From contig NC_013216.1 in the NCBI RefSeq assembly GCF_000024205.1, positions 1,736,001 to 1,800,000 on the forward strand: a DNA stretch of 64,000 bases, given 5' to 3'. Origin of the DNA: Desulfofarcimen acetoxidans DSM 771. GTDB taxonomy: Bacteria; Bacillota; Desulfotomaculia; Desulfotomaculales; Desulfofarciminaceae. Below the pieces are notes generated by a model. The model was not told where the DNA came from. It saw only the letters and a program-made list of their open reading frames with translations, and did not search any database. Position numbers and translations under genes: made by a program. How positions within the stretch are numbered: the stretch's first letter is position 1; each line of letters starts with the position of its first letter. Shown here piece by piece: positions 17,005 to 28,600 of this stretch.

Positions 17005-20000
17005 CTACATCGTTAATATAACATGGTGCTTCTTCCCGTCATCATGTAATTCAATATAAGGGCCTTTCTTGGTGTCCAGACTTTTCAAATCCATATCCTC
17101 TCCATTAATTTGTAACGTACTGACTTCACTGGATTTGCCGGACGGGTTTTTGACCGAAATAAGATAGTGTGTCTTGCCAAAACGGTAGTTGACGGAAAAC
17201 TCCGGCCACTCGGCGGGAATGCAGGGGCGAAGGTAGAGTTTTTTGCCTTGCCGGCGTAAACCCAGTATCCACTCTACTCCTGCCTGGTACATCCAACCGG
17301 CGGCACCGGTGTACCAGGTCCAGCCCGCTCGTCCTTTATGAGGGTCCGCAGTATAAACGTCTGCCGCCATGACGTAGGGCTCTCCGGTGTACTGGCGCAC
17401 TTCATTGGTTGTGCGCGTGTGAGTTAAAGGATTCAGCATTTGAAACAACTCCAGCGCCTTGTCTCCTCTGCCCAGCTTGCACCAGGCGATAATGCTCCAG
17501 ATAGCACCATGCGTGTACTGAGCCCCGTTTTCACGGATCCCTGGTGGGTAACCCTGAATATAACCGGGACTGGGATCTGTATGATCAAAAGGCGGTGTCA
17601 AAAGGCGCACCACGGAAATATCCCTGTCCACAAGTTCCCGGTCAAAGGATTGCATTGCCCTTAGCGCCTTTTCTTTGGGCGCGGCTCCGGAAATCACTGA
17701 CCAGGATTGGGCGATGGCATCAATACGGCATTCCTGGTTATGAACAGATCCCAACCATTGCCCGGCGTCAGTGAAAGCCCGCCTGTACCACTGACCGTCC
17801 CAGGCATGTTTATCCAGATTCAAGGACAACTGCTGCCGCGCATTCCGGTAGCGGTTGGCCCGTTTGCTGTCACCGCGCTGCCGGCAAAGCTCCCTGATTC
17901 TGTCCAAGACATCACTGAGAAACCAGCCCAGCCAGACACTTTCGCCACGACCTTCAGCACCCACGCGGCTCAGGCCGTCGTTCCAGTCACCAATTCCGAT
18001 CAGAGGCAGCCCGTGTTCACCGAAACGCTGCAAGGACCTGTCAATGGCCAGCAGGCAGTGCTCAAAGACGGTACTCTTTTTCTCAGAGCTTTGTGTCGTT
18101 TCGTAGCGTTCATATTCACCCGCACGCAAGGTCTCACTTTGCAGAAATTCTACCGGTTCATCAAGCACACTGTCGTCTCCCGTGTGCTCCACATAGCGGG
18201 CAACTGCATAGGGCAGCCAGAGCAAGTCGTCGGAAAAGTCAGTACGGATGCCTTGCTGAGTTTCTTCATGCCACCAGTGCTGTACATCGCCTTCTTCGAA
18301 CTGATGCGCGGCATGGAGCAATATTTGTGCTCTGGCCAGATCCGGTCGTGTGTGCAGAAGTGCCAGGCTGTCCTGTAATTGATCACGGAAACCATAGGCT
18401 CCTCCTGCCTGGTAAAAAGCGGATCGCGACCATAACCTGCAGGCGACGGCCTGGTATAACAGCCAGCCGTTGATTAGAACATTCAGTTCCGGGCAGGGTG
18501 TAGCGACTGAAATCTGATCCAGCGCCTCATCCCAGAATTTCTGCACCTTTTGCCAGGAATCCTCACAAACCCGGGCTTTACTGTACTTTTCAGCCAGTTC
18601 CAGGGCAGCCTCCCGTGAAGCTTCGCAGCCTACCAGGATATAAACCAGGCGTTGGGCTCCCGGTTCTAATGTTAGACCGGCCTGTATTGCGCCGCATGAT
18701 TCATATTGAGGACCTGTTTGGCCCGATAGGTGTTTCCGGCCGAGAGCGGCGGGGTTTTTCCAAGTCCCGTTGCGTCCTATGAATTCGCTGCGATTTGCTG
18801 TCCAGGACAATGCTTGCTCAAATGCGTTCTCTTTTGTCCTTGCTTCAGATTTTGCTGAAAGATGAGATTTGGCAAGCATTTCCTGAGGGTAGATGCCCAT
18901 AAAGCCGGTGGCATTGCGAAAGACCTCCTGGTAAGTATTGTGAGCCATCAAAAGACGGGCTTTGTTGTCCCACTCTGTAACGATAAATGGAGCGTTAGAG
19001 TGGCGCTGTACGCCCAGTACCCATTCTGCATAATAAGTGACAGAAAGTTGTCGTTGCAGAGCAGTTTTATTGTGCAGTTGTAATTTTATAACCTTGACAG
19101 GATCACCAGGAGACACGAAAACCGTCATTTCATGCCTTATGCCATACCCTTCGTGTTCAAAACGGGTAAAGCCCCGGCCGTGTGTTGCCACATAAGGCCT
19201 GTCTGCCTGTGCAGTCATGGGTGCGGCAGTCCACATCTCGCCGCTTTCTTCATCCCTCAGGTAGCAAACCTCACCGGGAGGGTCGAGCACAGGATCATTA
19301 GACCAGGGCGTGATTTTGCACTCGCGGCTGTTGCGCCACCAGGTGTAACCGGTACCCAGTTCAGTTGCAAGGCAGCCAAAATGAGGATTGGCAATGACAT
19401 TGCTCCAGGGCGCCGGCAGGTGATGATTATTTTTCAATACTATGCGGTACTCCCGGCCATCAGGAGTAAAACCTCCCCAGCCGTTAAAGAAAATCAGATC
19501 AGGCAGCTCACAGGGAGGCCTGGCTGTAAATCTGTTTAGCGGTGCTGTCGGAACCAGTTCAGCCGGCAAGCCTGTGTCCGGTTTCGGCAGTTTGGTTTGT
19601 GTCTTGAGACTGGGCCCGCCCGCCTGCAGGACAATGCGGGCCGTGGCTATTAACAGCAGCCGGTCCCTCTCGGGCAGTTGGTTGGCGCTAATAACTGTAA
19701 TACCCCCGTGACCGGCGCCAAAACGGTCAACGCCGTGTTCGACCGCCCGCCGGAGCGCTTCCTGCAAATCCTGCTGGTAGCCTCCTGTAGATTCGTTCAG
19801 AATAATCAGGTCGAAGAATAAACCCAGGCGGCGCAGGTATTCATGACCCACCAGCAGTTTTACCACAAACTGCAGTGCAGCCCGGTTCTCAATGCGCACA
19901 AGCACTATTGGCCGGTCTCCGGAAACTCCGTAAGCCCAGAGACCGGACTGACCCTTGACATTTCCGGCAATGCTTTTTAGCCGCTCCTGCTTTAGCGGTG

Positions 20001-23000
20001 GGGTGTACAAAACCTGGCCTGCAAAGGCCTGCCAGACCATGGCCTGGGAAGCGGTCAGGTGTAAATGGCGCAGCTCGATTTGACTGCGATTCCAGGCCAG
20101 TTGAAAGGTCCGTTCCACCACTTGCTCTGCTGTGAATCGCCCAACAATATTTAGTGCTTCTTCCCTGGTGTCGGCAACAGCAGTAATGGCAAACAGCTGA
20201 ATTTGGTCACCCGGTTCAAGGCTTAACTGGCGTCGCATGATAAAAGCAGGATCCGCTGCCGAGCCCACCGTTCCACGCAAGCGGGAGCCTATTCCCTGCG
20301 GCTGGGACAGGCTATGCCCCCTGCCGATAAAGCCGGCCCGGTCTGTTTCGAATTCTACAGGCCCCAGTGTGGCATCGGTTCCCAGAAGAGAATGTGCCGC
20401 CCATAAGGATTTTTCACTTGACTGGCGAGGTCTCCTCCGGGCCAGCAGGCACTCAGCCTCTTTGGCATACTCAGTTTCAATAAACAGTTTATTGAAGGCA
20501 GGGTGCGCCTCGTCAGCCATGGGAGGCGCCAGAACCAGTTCCAAAAACGTAGTTATTTCCATAATCCGCGCCGTGTTTCCCGTGTTAGTGAGCAGCAGCC
20601 TTCGGACTTCTGCGTTCCATTCCGGTGACACGCAAATTTCCAGGCTCGTTTGAATATCTCCGTCTACCCGCAAAAATTGCGCTCGATCCAGCGAGAATTG
20701 CACCCGTTGTTTGGAAGAGGGCACACGACAGGGTTGAAAAGCCGGCGACCATAAAGCATTGTTAGTCAAGTCACGAATATAAATATAACTGCCCCAATTG
20801 TCCAGCACCGGATCCTCCCTCCAGCGAGAGACGGATATGTTCTCGGAGCGGCAAAAGCCGCTGCCGCTGTTAGTCAACATAGTCGTAAAGGTGCCGTTAG
20901 AAAGAATGCAAACCTCCGGTGTGCGAGTGTCCGGAGAAAGAAATTCACGCACGGCACCTGTTTGTTCCGGCCTGCTATAGGGCAGGTGCACTCGTTTGAT
21001 GGCCGGGTGTTTTATAATCTTAGGCCTGGCAGGAATACGTTCCTGCAGCAGCAGTTCCGTCGCTTGTACACGTTTATCCCGGTGAAATCGCTCGTACATT
21101 TTTTGGGGTGACAGCAAGTTGGCCAGAGTAAGCAGGCTCATACCCTGGTGATGGGCCATAAAACTCTGAATTACCTGGTAAGTCTTATTCTCAGGCAGCC
21201 GCTCAAGCGTATAATCAATGGCCTCGTAGAAGCCGTATTTACCCCGCCCGCCAAGCTTATCTATTTTTCGCAGGTTAGCCAGTCCAAGACTTCCCGTATA
21301 AGGCAAAGCCAGAATTGTTGCATAAGGGGCTACCACCAGGTCCTGCTCCAAACCACGTTTAAAACCCAGACCGGGAACACCGAAGGCCCGATACTGGTAG
21401 TTCATCCGGTGATCAAAGGCATAATAGCCGGACTCCGAGATGCCAAAAGGGACGCCCCGCTGCCTGGCGTAATCGATTTGGCGCTTCACCACAGCACGAT
21501 AGGTGCTGTCCCAGATAGTATTGCGATAGGTGCGCATAACCAGCGAAGGCATCAAATACTCAAACATGGTTCCGGACCAGGAAAGCAGTGTGGTCCGTTT
21601 TCCTACCTTGGTCATTGTCCGGCCCAGCGCGTGCCAGTGTGCTACAGAGACCTGCCCCAGAGCAATAGCAATGAAGCTGGCCTGTCTGGCTTCTGAAGCC
21701 ATCAGGTCATACAGGATATCGTCACGCTTATGCAGCCCGGCGTGATAACCAAGGCTAAACAATTTAGCCTTATGATCGTAAAGAGGCCGAAAATTTGTGG
21801 TCTGAACCAGAGCTTCCAGCCTGGTAATCAGTTTTTGCCCGCGCCTGGCTGAATCTATATCTTTAAAGCCAATTACCGGTGTAAGTTCTTCAGCAAAGGC
21901 AGCATTATGTGCCGCCTTTCCATAAGTGCGGCCTGAGCCGGGCTGTTTGTCTTTTTCCGCATCCGGCCTGAGCCATTCCACCAGTCCCTCCTTTAAAAGC
22001 ATCAAATAGCCGACCAGGTTGCCTGAGTCGACAGTTGACACGTATTGGGGCGGCAATGGTTCAAGTGTCAGGGTATCGTACCAGTTGTAGAGATGGCCCT
22101 GCCATTTTTCCAGACTTTCGACTGTACTGATGGTACGCTCCAAACGTTCGAGCATGCCCTGTGTATCAATGAATCCCAAATCACGCGCCGCCAGCACACA
22201 AGCAAGGTAGAGCCCGATGTTGGAGGGCGACGTGCGGTGTGCTACTCCACGGGGCGGATTAAACTGGACATTGTCAGGGGGCAGCCAGTGTTCTTCGGCT
22301 GTTACATAGTCCTCAAAAAATGCCCAAATCTGCTGCGCAAGCACTCGCAGTTCTTCCTTCTCGCTTTCCTTAAACTGTCCTTCAGTCCACTTTATAGGCT
22401 GATCCAGCCAGCGCACTGCCAGCGGAGCCAGAGCCCAGAGTGCGCTGAGCAGCAAGCCTGTCCCCTGCAGCAGCGGGCTCGTACTTGTCGCGGCTGCCGC
22501 CGCAAAAATAAAAACCAGGAAATAACCCCCGTGCATGTACAGCACGCCAGGCTGCCGGCCGCCCCGGCAGTGTTTTTCAACCTCCGCTGAACAAACCCAT
22601 TCAAGTAAATTGCGTTTTGATACGAATAAACGGTACAAAGTTCTTGTGACTGCGTCCAGCAGCAGCATGCTTTGATAAGGCAGAGTTATAAGAGTCAGCA
22701 GTGCCTGGCCCACTGAAGCCAGCAAGTTCTGGGGACGCCAGATTGTCCGCCGGATGGCTGCCAACTGGCGGATTACCGGCAAAAAGAGAGTTGCCAGGAC
22801 CAGAGCAAACCAAGCCCAGGGGGTGCCGGGCAAGACGGTCAGACCCAGCAGCAAAAGCGCGAACAGACCCGGCGTGAGTAAGCTGCGCCTCATGTTATCA
22901 ATAATTTGCCAGCGATTAAGTGCGGATAAGTTAACCGGCACAAGCCTTCCCGAGCGGTCGGAAACACGGGAAAACAGCCAGAGCAAGAGCTGCCAATCAC

Positions 23001-25365
23001 CACGCACCCAGCGGTGCAGTCTTTTCTGGTGGGCGCTGTATGTAGCCGGGTGGTCATCGATTAATTCAATATCAGAGAGCAGACCGGTCCGTAAAAAAGC
23101 ACCTTCCAAAAGGTCATGGCTGAGTACTCTGTTCTCCGGAATACGTTTGCAGAGTACCGTATCAAAGACATCAACATCAAATATACCTTTTCCTGTGAAT
23201 ATGCTTTGCCCCAGTCCGTCTTGGTAGGGATCAGACATAGCAAAGGCGTAAGGGTCGATTCCCGGGTCTGCCGACCATAAATAGGCAAAACGGGAACGCA
23301 TGGCTGCTTCGTGGCTGATGCCGATACGCGGCTGCAGCACGCCGTAGCCCTCGACAACACGTGTCCGCGCGGCATTTAATCGTGGCCGGTTATAGGGCAG
23401 GTGCAGGGTGCCAATCATCCGGTGGGCGCTTCCCATGGTCAGCTGCGTGTCGGCGTCAAGCGTAATGATGTAACGAATACGCGCAAAAACAGCGCTGTCT
23501 CCGTGGACAAAATCATAAGTCGTAGTTTTCTGTCCCTTGATCAGTTCGATAAATTCCACCAGTTTGCCGCGCTTACGTTCCCAGCCCATCCATTTACCCT
23601 CGGAAGGGTTCCATAGCCTGCGGCGTTGGAAAAGGTAAAAAGTAGTATTGCCCGGAGTACTGTAGCTACGGTTTAATTCGTCAATGCCGGCGCGAGCGGC
23701 TGCCAGAATAGCTGTATCTTCCGGAAGGCTTTCCGTATCTGCATCGGCAAAATCGCCCAGCAGGGCGAAATAGATATTCGGATCACGGTTGGCCAGGTAA
23801 TGCAGTTCAAGTCTGTCTGCCAGTTCCTGTACGTCCGAAGCTTTTGACCAAATCACCGGAATTACTACCATTGTGGCCGCTTCCGGCGGGATGCCGCGGG
23901 AAAAATCGTAGCGCAACAGGTGACGTGTCTTGCTGGCGCACTCTATAAACCAGTGAGCGGCATTTACAGCCCACTCGCTGGCAGGCAGCAGCAGAGCAAG
24001 CAGAATTATAATCCCGCGGGCCGGTGTAAAGTTCGTTCCCTCTCCGATGTAAACGGCGAAACCGAGCAGGGCGACTGCTAAAAAGCCGGTCAGCAGGCTG
24101 AAATATGTGCTGGTTGTCAGCCGCAACAGTCCATTTTCTACAAAACGGCGAGGGGACAGGCAAACTTTTAAAGCCTGCTGCAGCTTTCTGACCCCGGCCG
24201 GGTCAAGCAGATAGAAAGCAACATAGCTCTGGCGCGGCGGTTGATATACATTATTTGAATTATGATCTGACTTATCTTTTTTGCGGTTATTTACTTTATT
24301 ATTTTCCACTCCGTAATTTGCCGTGTCTGAGCAAGCTTGTTCATTTTCCTCGCAGTATTGTTTATAAGACCTGTCTGCAAGCTCCACAGCCTGCTTGGCC
24401 ACCAGGTTTTCCGGCACGCAAAAGCGATGGGCCAATTGCTCAACTCGCTTTCTCAGCGTGTCGCGGCTGGAAAAGTCAAGCTTGGAATAATCGCCGGCCA
24501 TTTCCTGCCGCAAAGTATGTTCGACAATACAAAGCTGCTCGAAGGGATCGCGCCAGTCCCAGCGAGAAATGTTGCGCAAGCTTCTGATGAGATTACCAGT
24601 TGTAACCTGATAGCCGGCCTGAAGCTGAAACTCGTAGGAGATGATGCGATCCAGACTGGCCGGGCCGTTTTCTAATTTGCACATCAACCACTCGCGCACG
24701 GTTGATGAATCATCCGCCCATTCGCGTAAATGGCTGATCAGATGGACAATCATCGGGCCGGAGAGCGGCATGTCCTGATTTGCTTTTTCCAGAGCCTCCC
24801 GGAGCACTTCCGGGTTTAGCTTTGACGGTTCTACGCGTTCCAGCAACCGTTCAACCAGCTCGCAGATTTCTCTCCGTTCACGCAGCAGCTGCATGACTTC
24901 GGCCAGGTGCCGGATAAGAGCTATGCGCAGCGCCAGCGGGACTGCCCAGGCCTCGGCAATGGTAATAACAGATACATCCTGATAAAAATTTATGTATGAA
25001 ACGAGCGAGTTCTCATCCATGTTTCCATCCACATGTTTGAGATAGTCGGCAGTTATTGACAATATACGTGGCTCACCGGTTTTGTACAGGCGCGGCAACC
25101 CCTTCAAAAAGGCTTTGGAGATCTGGTTCTTCACGACCAGTACCTGTTCTTCAATAAACTCGGCATTGTCGAGCAACCATTCTTCCGACGGCTGTGAGCA
25201 ATTTCCCCGGTCATTCTGCAGGCAATTTACGAACGCGCGCAGATTTTCCACATCAGCATAAAATTGACGCCCGAAACGTTTTAAGGTTATGCGTCCCATG
25301 TCCGGAGCGTGTGTCAGCGCGAGTTCGTGAGCTTTTTGTCGGAGCTGTTCAGTATTTAGATTCAT
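17005..25365 (-). CDS. ndvB: Cyclic beta-1,2-glucan synthase (NdvB-like)
   Basis: Membrane enzyme of 2786 residues that builds and cyclises beta-1,2-linked glucose chains. Order of parts: helical N-terminal region; membrane helices around 415-490; a GT84 glycosyltransferase with the LDADTQL metal motif (about 635) and HRWVRGDWQL (about 785); more membrane helices (about 820-970); a glycoamylase-like middle domain; a C-terminal GH94-type phosphorylase domain with GIGDWNDGLSRVG (about 2460). Length matches the family's usual 2800. ATG at 25365 follows GGAGG; the open frame further upstream lacks a ribosome site. The gene is clearly GC-richer than its neighbours, suggesting lateral transfer. Confidence 0.95.
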   Translation of the reverse strand: MNLNTEQLRQKAHELALTHAPDMGRITLKRFGRQFYADVENLRAFVNCLQNDRGNCSQPSEEWLLDNAEFIEEQVLVVKNQISKAFLKGLPRLYKTGEPRILSITADYLKHVDGNMDENSLVSYINFYQDVSVITIAEAWAVPLALRIALIRHLAEVMQLLRERREICELVERLLERVEPSKLNPEVLREALEKANQDMPLSGPMIVHLISHLREWADDSSTVREWLMCKLENGPASLDRIISYEFQLQAGYQVTTGNLIRSLRNISRWDWRDPFEQLCIVEHTLRQEMAGDYSKLDFSSRDTLRKRVEQLAHRFCVPENLVAKQAVELADRSYKQYCEENEQACSDTANYGVENNKVNNRKKDKSDHNSNNVYQPPRQSYVAFYLLDPAGVRKLQQALKVCLSPRRFVENGLLRLTTSTYFSLLTGFLAVALLGFAVYIGEGTNFTPARGIIILLALLLPASEWAVNAAHWFIECASKTRHLLRYDFSRGIPPEAATMVVIPVIWSKASDVQELADRLELHYLANRDPNIYFALLGDFADADTESLPEDTAILAAARAGIDELNRSYSTPGNTTFYLFQRRRLWNPSEGKWMGWERKRGKLVEFIELIKGQKTTTYDFVHGDSAVFARIRYIITLDADTQLTMGSAHRMIGTLHLPYNRPRLNAARTRVVEGYGVLQPRIGISHEAAMRSRFAYLWSADPGIDPYAFAMSDPYQDGLGQSIFTGKGIFDVDVFDTVLCKRIPENRVLSHDLLEGAFLRTGLLSDIELIDDHPATYSAHQKRLHRWVRGDWQLLLWLFSRVSDRSGRLVPVNLSALNRWQIIDNMRRSLLTPGLFALLLLGLTVLPGTPWAWFALVLATLFLPVIRQLAAIRRTIWRPQNLLASVGQALLTLITLPYQSMLLLDAVTRTLYRLFVSKRNLLEWVCSAEVEKHCRGGRQPGVLYMHGGYFLVFIFAAAAATSTSPLLQGTGLLLSALWALAPLAVRWLDQPIKWTEGQFKESEKEELRVLAQQIWAFFEDYVTAEEHWLPPDNVQFNPPRGVAHRTSPSNIGLYLACVLAARDLGFIDTQGMLERLERTISTVESLEKWQGHLYNWYDTLTLEPLPPQYVSTVDSGNLVGYLMLLKEGLVEWLRPDAEKDKQPGSGRTYGKAAHNAAFAEELTPVIGFKDIDSARRGQKLITRLEALVQTTNFRPLYDHKAKLFSLGYHAGLHKRDDILYDLMASEARQASFIAIALGQVSVAHWHALGRTMTKVGKRTTLLSWSGTMFEYLMPSLVMRTYRNTIWDSTYRAVVKRQIDYARQRGVPFGISESGYYAFDHRMNYQYRAFGVPGLGFKRGLEQDLVVAPYATILALPYTGSLGLANLRKIDKLGGRGKYGFYEAIDYTLERLPENKTYQVIQSFMAHHQGMSLLTLANLLSPQKMYERFHRDKRVQATELLLQERIPARPKIIKHPAIKRVHLPYSRPEQTGAVREFLSPDTRTPEVCILSNGTFTTMLTNSGSGFCRSENISVSRWREDPVLDNWGSYIYIRDLTNNALWSPAFQPCRVPSSKQRVQFSLDRAQFLRVDGDIQTSLEICVSPEWNAEVRRLLLTNTGNTARIMEITTFLELVLAPPMADEAHPAFNKLFIETEYAKEAECLLARRRPRQSSEKSLWAAHSLLGTDATLGPVEFETDRAGFIGRGHSLSQPQGIGSRLRGTVGSAADPAFIMRRQLSLEPGDQIQLFAITAVADTREEALNIVGRFTAEQVVERTFQLAWNRSQIELRHLHLTASQAMVWQAFAGQVLYTPPLKQERLKSIAGNVKGQSGLWAYGVSGDRPIVLVRIENRAALQFVVKLLVGHEYLRRLGLFFDLIILNESTGGYQQDLQEALRRAVEHGVDRFGAGHGGITVISANQLPERDRLLLIATARIVLQAGGPSLKTQTKLPKPDTGLPAELVPTAPLNRFTARPPCELPDLIFFNGWGGFTPDGREYRIVLKNNHHLPAPWSNVIANPHFGCLATELGTGYTWWRNSRECKITPWSNDPVLDPPGEVCYLRDEESGEMWTAAPMTAQADRPYVATHGRGFTRFEHEGYGIRHEMTVFVSPGDPVKVIKLQLHNKTALQRQLSVTYYAEWVLGVQRHSNAPFIVTEWDNKARLLMAHNTYQEVFRNATGFMGIYPQEMLAKSHLSAKSEARTKENAFEQALSWTANRSEFIGRNGTWKNPAALGRKHLSGQTGPQYESCGAIQAGLTLEPGAQRLVYILVGCEASREAALELAEKYSKARVCEDSWQKVQKFWDEALDQISVATPCPELNVLINGWLLYQAVACRLWSRSAFYQAGGAYGFRDQLQDSLALLHTRPDLARAQILLHAAHQFEEGDVQHWWHEETQQGIRTDFSDDLLWLPYAVARYVEHTGDDSVLDEPVEFLQSETLRAGEYERYETTQSSEKKSTVFEHCLLAIDRSLQRFGEHGLPLIGIGDWNDGLSRVGAEGRGESVWLGWFLSDVLDRIRELCRQRGDSKRANRYRNARQQLSLNLDKHAWDGQWYRRAFTDAGQWLGSVHNQECRIDAIAQSWSVISGAAPKEKALRAMQSFDRELVDRDISVVRLLTPPFDHTDPSPGYIQGYPPGIRENGAQYTHGAIWSIIAWCKLGRGDKALELFQMLNPLTHTRTTNEVRQYTGEPYVMAADVYTADPHKGRAGWTWYTGAAGWMYQAGVEWILGLRRQGKKLYLRPCIPAEWPEFSVNYRFGKTHYLISVKNPSGKSSEVSTLQINGEDMDLKSLDTKKGPYIELHDDGKKHHVILTM

Positions 25366-25678
25366 AGATCCTCCCAAAAAAGTTGCAATATCCAAAAACA
25401 CACCAATAAGAATATTCCCATTTTTGCTGTGGTTTATTAGTTGCGGGTGTGGGGAGGATGGTTTAGCACTCTTTCTAATATGAAGAATTAATTGGATATG
25501 GAAAGAATGCAGAGAATAGCAGGTTAAATAAAGTTTGTGAAACCGAAAACTACCCACTCATATAATGGGTAGCTAGTTATAGGATTATATTTAAGGGAGT
25601 AAAGAAATGAAACAAGTTTCATTGTAATATTTTAAAAGATTAAAATATTGGAAGGTGAGCTAAGATTTAAAATATAGA
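25366..25678. other. Intergenic region upstream of ndvB
   Basis: About 310 AT-rich bases. The minus frame is open here in phase with ndvB but lacks family likeness. Apart from the small hairpin at 25550-25572 I see no regulatory motif. Confidence 0.5.
25550..25572 (-). terminator. Probable terminator of the GGDEF-EAL gene
   Basis: A 7-bp stem CTACCCA / TGGGTAG with a nine-base loop is followed on the minus strand by TTTTC. It lies about 105 bases beyond the GGDEF-EAL gene and before ndvB, so it would separate the two transcripts. Confidence 0.5.
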
Positions 25679-28600
25679 TCAATACCGAGAGCTATTTTGG
25701 AACTCTGGAGCAGGTTTACCAAGAAAATACCCCTGACCGTAATCAATATTTAACTTATGAAGAGATTGTAAAATTTCCTTGTTTTCCACGTACTCGGCAA
25801 TAGTCTTTTTACCGAGAGTACGTGCTATATTGATTATAGCCTGGAGTATGGCATGTTGAGTCGGATTATCGTTAATATCGCGAATAAAAGAACCATCAAT
25901 TTTTATTATGTCCACCGGTAATACACGGAGATAAGAAAAAGAGGAAAATCCCATACCAAAATCATCTAAGGCAAACTGGCAACCTAATTTCTTTAACCTG
26001 CGAATCCATCTTTCTGCACGTGGCAGATCTTTAATGGCGGTTGTTTCTGTAATCTCAAAGCCCAGTCGTAAAGGGTCAATTTTACTATCCCGAATTTGCT
26101 TTTCTATAGATTCAAGCAAAGTATCCTGGCCCAGACTCATACCCGAAATATTGATAAAAATTTTGATTTCAGGATTTTGCACAAGGGCAGCCAATGAATT
26201 TCGGACAACCCATTGATCAATCTGGGGCATTAATCCATATCGCTCAGCAACGGGAATAAATATGCCGGGAAGAATTATTTCCCTATTTTTACCGATAAGA
26301 CGGGTAAGAGCCTCATAGTGCGCTATAGTACCGTTATCTATTTTTACAACCGGTTGATAGTATGATATAAACTTGTCCTCTCTTAATGCCTGCTTGATGA
26401 GACCAATTATTTCGTTTGTTTCCGCATAAACGTATTTGGAAAACTCATCTGCTTCCAAGTATTTAATGCTGTTTCTCCCGCTTTCTTTTGCCACATAAAG
26501 AGCTGCATCTACAATAGAAAGTAATTTTTGAGCATCCTGATTGCCGTCAATTAGAACCGCTCCAATGCTGATAGTTAAGTTAAAACAAGTTTTGAAGGTA
26601 CAGAGGCAAAAAGCATTATTATCAACCGCATTGCGCAGTTTTTCAGCAATGAGCATAGCTTCCGCTACTGTCGTATTATCTAATAAGACTACAAATTCAT
26701 CTCCGCCAAACCGGGCAATAAAATCTTCTTCTCTCAGATTGAGTCTTAAAGTATTAACCAGTGCTATCAGCACCTCGTCGCCTGCAGCATGACCATAAGT
26801 ATCGTTGACCATTTTAAAGTTATCCAGATCAATTAGCAGGAGAACACCTGTCCTGCCTAGTTTGGCTTTGGCTACAAATCTGGTCAGATATTCCTCCAGG
26901 GAATACCTATTGGAAATGTTCGTTAATGGATCATGGCTAGCTAAATATTGCAATTTTTGTTCAAATCTTTTACGGTTTGTTATATCACGCCCAACACTCA
27001 AAAAAACGCGCTCATTGCCAATAAAAGTACCTCTCAAGTTTACTTCTATTGGGAAAGTACTGCCATCTTTTCTTTTTGCCACTGTTTCAAACAAAATTCC
27101 ATTTTGGTAAGCCTGTTCCATTTGGTTTTTGTTTAATTTCAAAGCTTCCAGTGCAAGCAAGTCGTTTATATTTAAAGTTAGCAAATCATCACGGCTGTAA
27201 CCTAGTGCTTCCACTGCTGCCTGATTAGCCTCTATAATTTTTTTGTTACCGTTGATAAAAAGAAAAAAATCATGCGCGCAATCAGAAAGTATTTTATATT
27301 TTTTAAAAAATTCTTCAGCCTGTTTGCGATCCGTTATATCTATACATAAACTTAAAACCAGGGAAGACCCATCCACATCTGTATAGGGATAATTATAAAA
27401 ATGATATTTGCGTCCATTTTTATCTTTAAACTCATGCTGTGTAAGCGTATTGTTTTCAAATACTTTAAAGGGGATGCAGTTCTTGCAAGGTTTGCTTAAT
27501 CCGAAAGTATGCTCGTAGCATCGTTTGGTACCGGGATTCCCAAATTGTTTCAGAGATAAACGGTTAGAATAGCGAATGGTATAATCTTTAGCCAGCAAAA
27601 AAATAGCAGCCGGTAATTCGTCCAATAAGGAAAAAAGCCTCTTGCGTTCAGTTATAAGAGCTTTTTCCACTTGTTTATGTTTGGTGATGTCCTCCGCCAT
27701 ACCAATTACCAGCTTTGGTTCACCGGGAGCCGTTTGCACCTGAGAAGCTGTGAGTCGAACCCATATTAGCTGGCCGTCTTTTCGAATATATCTTTTCTCA
27801 GTTTGATAATTCATGCGTCTCCCTGAAAAAAGTTCTTGATACAGAAAGTTCATTATTGAGATGTCATTTGGGTGAGTTATATCGCTGATAAGCTTATCGC
27901 GGAGTTCATTTTCATTGTAGGCCAGCATCTTTTGAAACTGTGCATTGCATTGCAAGAAGCGACCCTGCTCGTTTACAATTGCAATGCCAATAGCTGCATC
28001 TTCATAAATGGAGCGAAAACGCTCTGCTGTCTGCTTAAGTTTTCTTTCAAACTGCTTGAGTTCGGTAATATCAGTAATAATTCCTATTAAACCCGCTACT
28101 TTATTTTCATTATCAAAGTAGACAGCCTTGTTAATAATAACTTCATGCAGGCTGTCGTCAGCATATAAAATGCTTGATTCAAATACCTCTGCACCTTTAT
28201 TTTTAAATAACTCTTTGTCTTTTGCTAAATATTTGTCAGCTAAATTTTTAGGTGATATGTAATATGCTGATTTACCCAGCAATTCCTCTCTGGAATGGCC
28301 TATGTAGTTTTCAAAAGCTTTATTGCATCCCTGATATAATCCATTTATGTCCTTGAAAAAGACGGGACTGGGTATTATATCTATTAATTGTTGCAGGAAA
28401 TTCAACTGGTCTTCCTGATGTTGCTGGTTACTGTTTTTAATTTCCAACAAATAGTATTCTTTATTATTATTTTCCATGAAAGTTGCGGAAAGTTGTGCTT
28501 CCACAAATGTACCGTCTTTTTTAATAAGTCTTGACACAAGGGTTTCATTCTGTTCAAATACTTCTATGAAATCTTCAATACTGCAATTTAATAATTCCTT

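Noticed and set aside
17440-24675. Many long plus-strand open frames opposite ndvB
   Set aside because: They are shadows of the GC-rich ndvB gene: no ribosome sites, no family likeness, and overlap with conserved catalytic regions on the other strand.
25366-25557. 64-residue extension of NdvB
   Set aside because: The extension lacks family likeness; GGAGG stands before the ATG at 25365.
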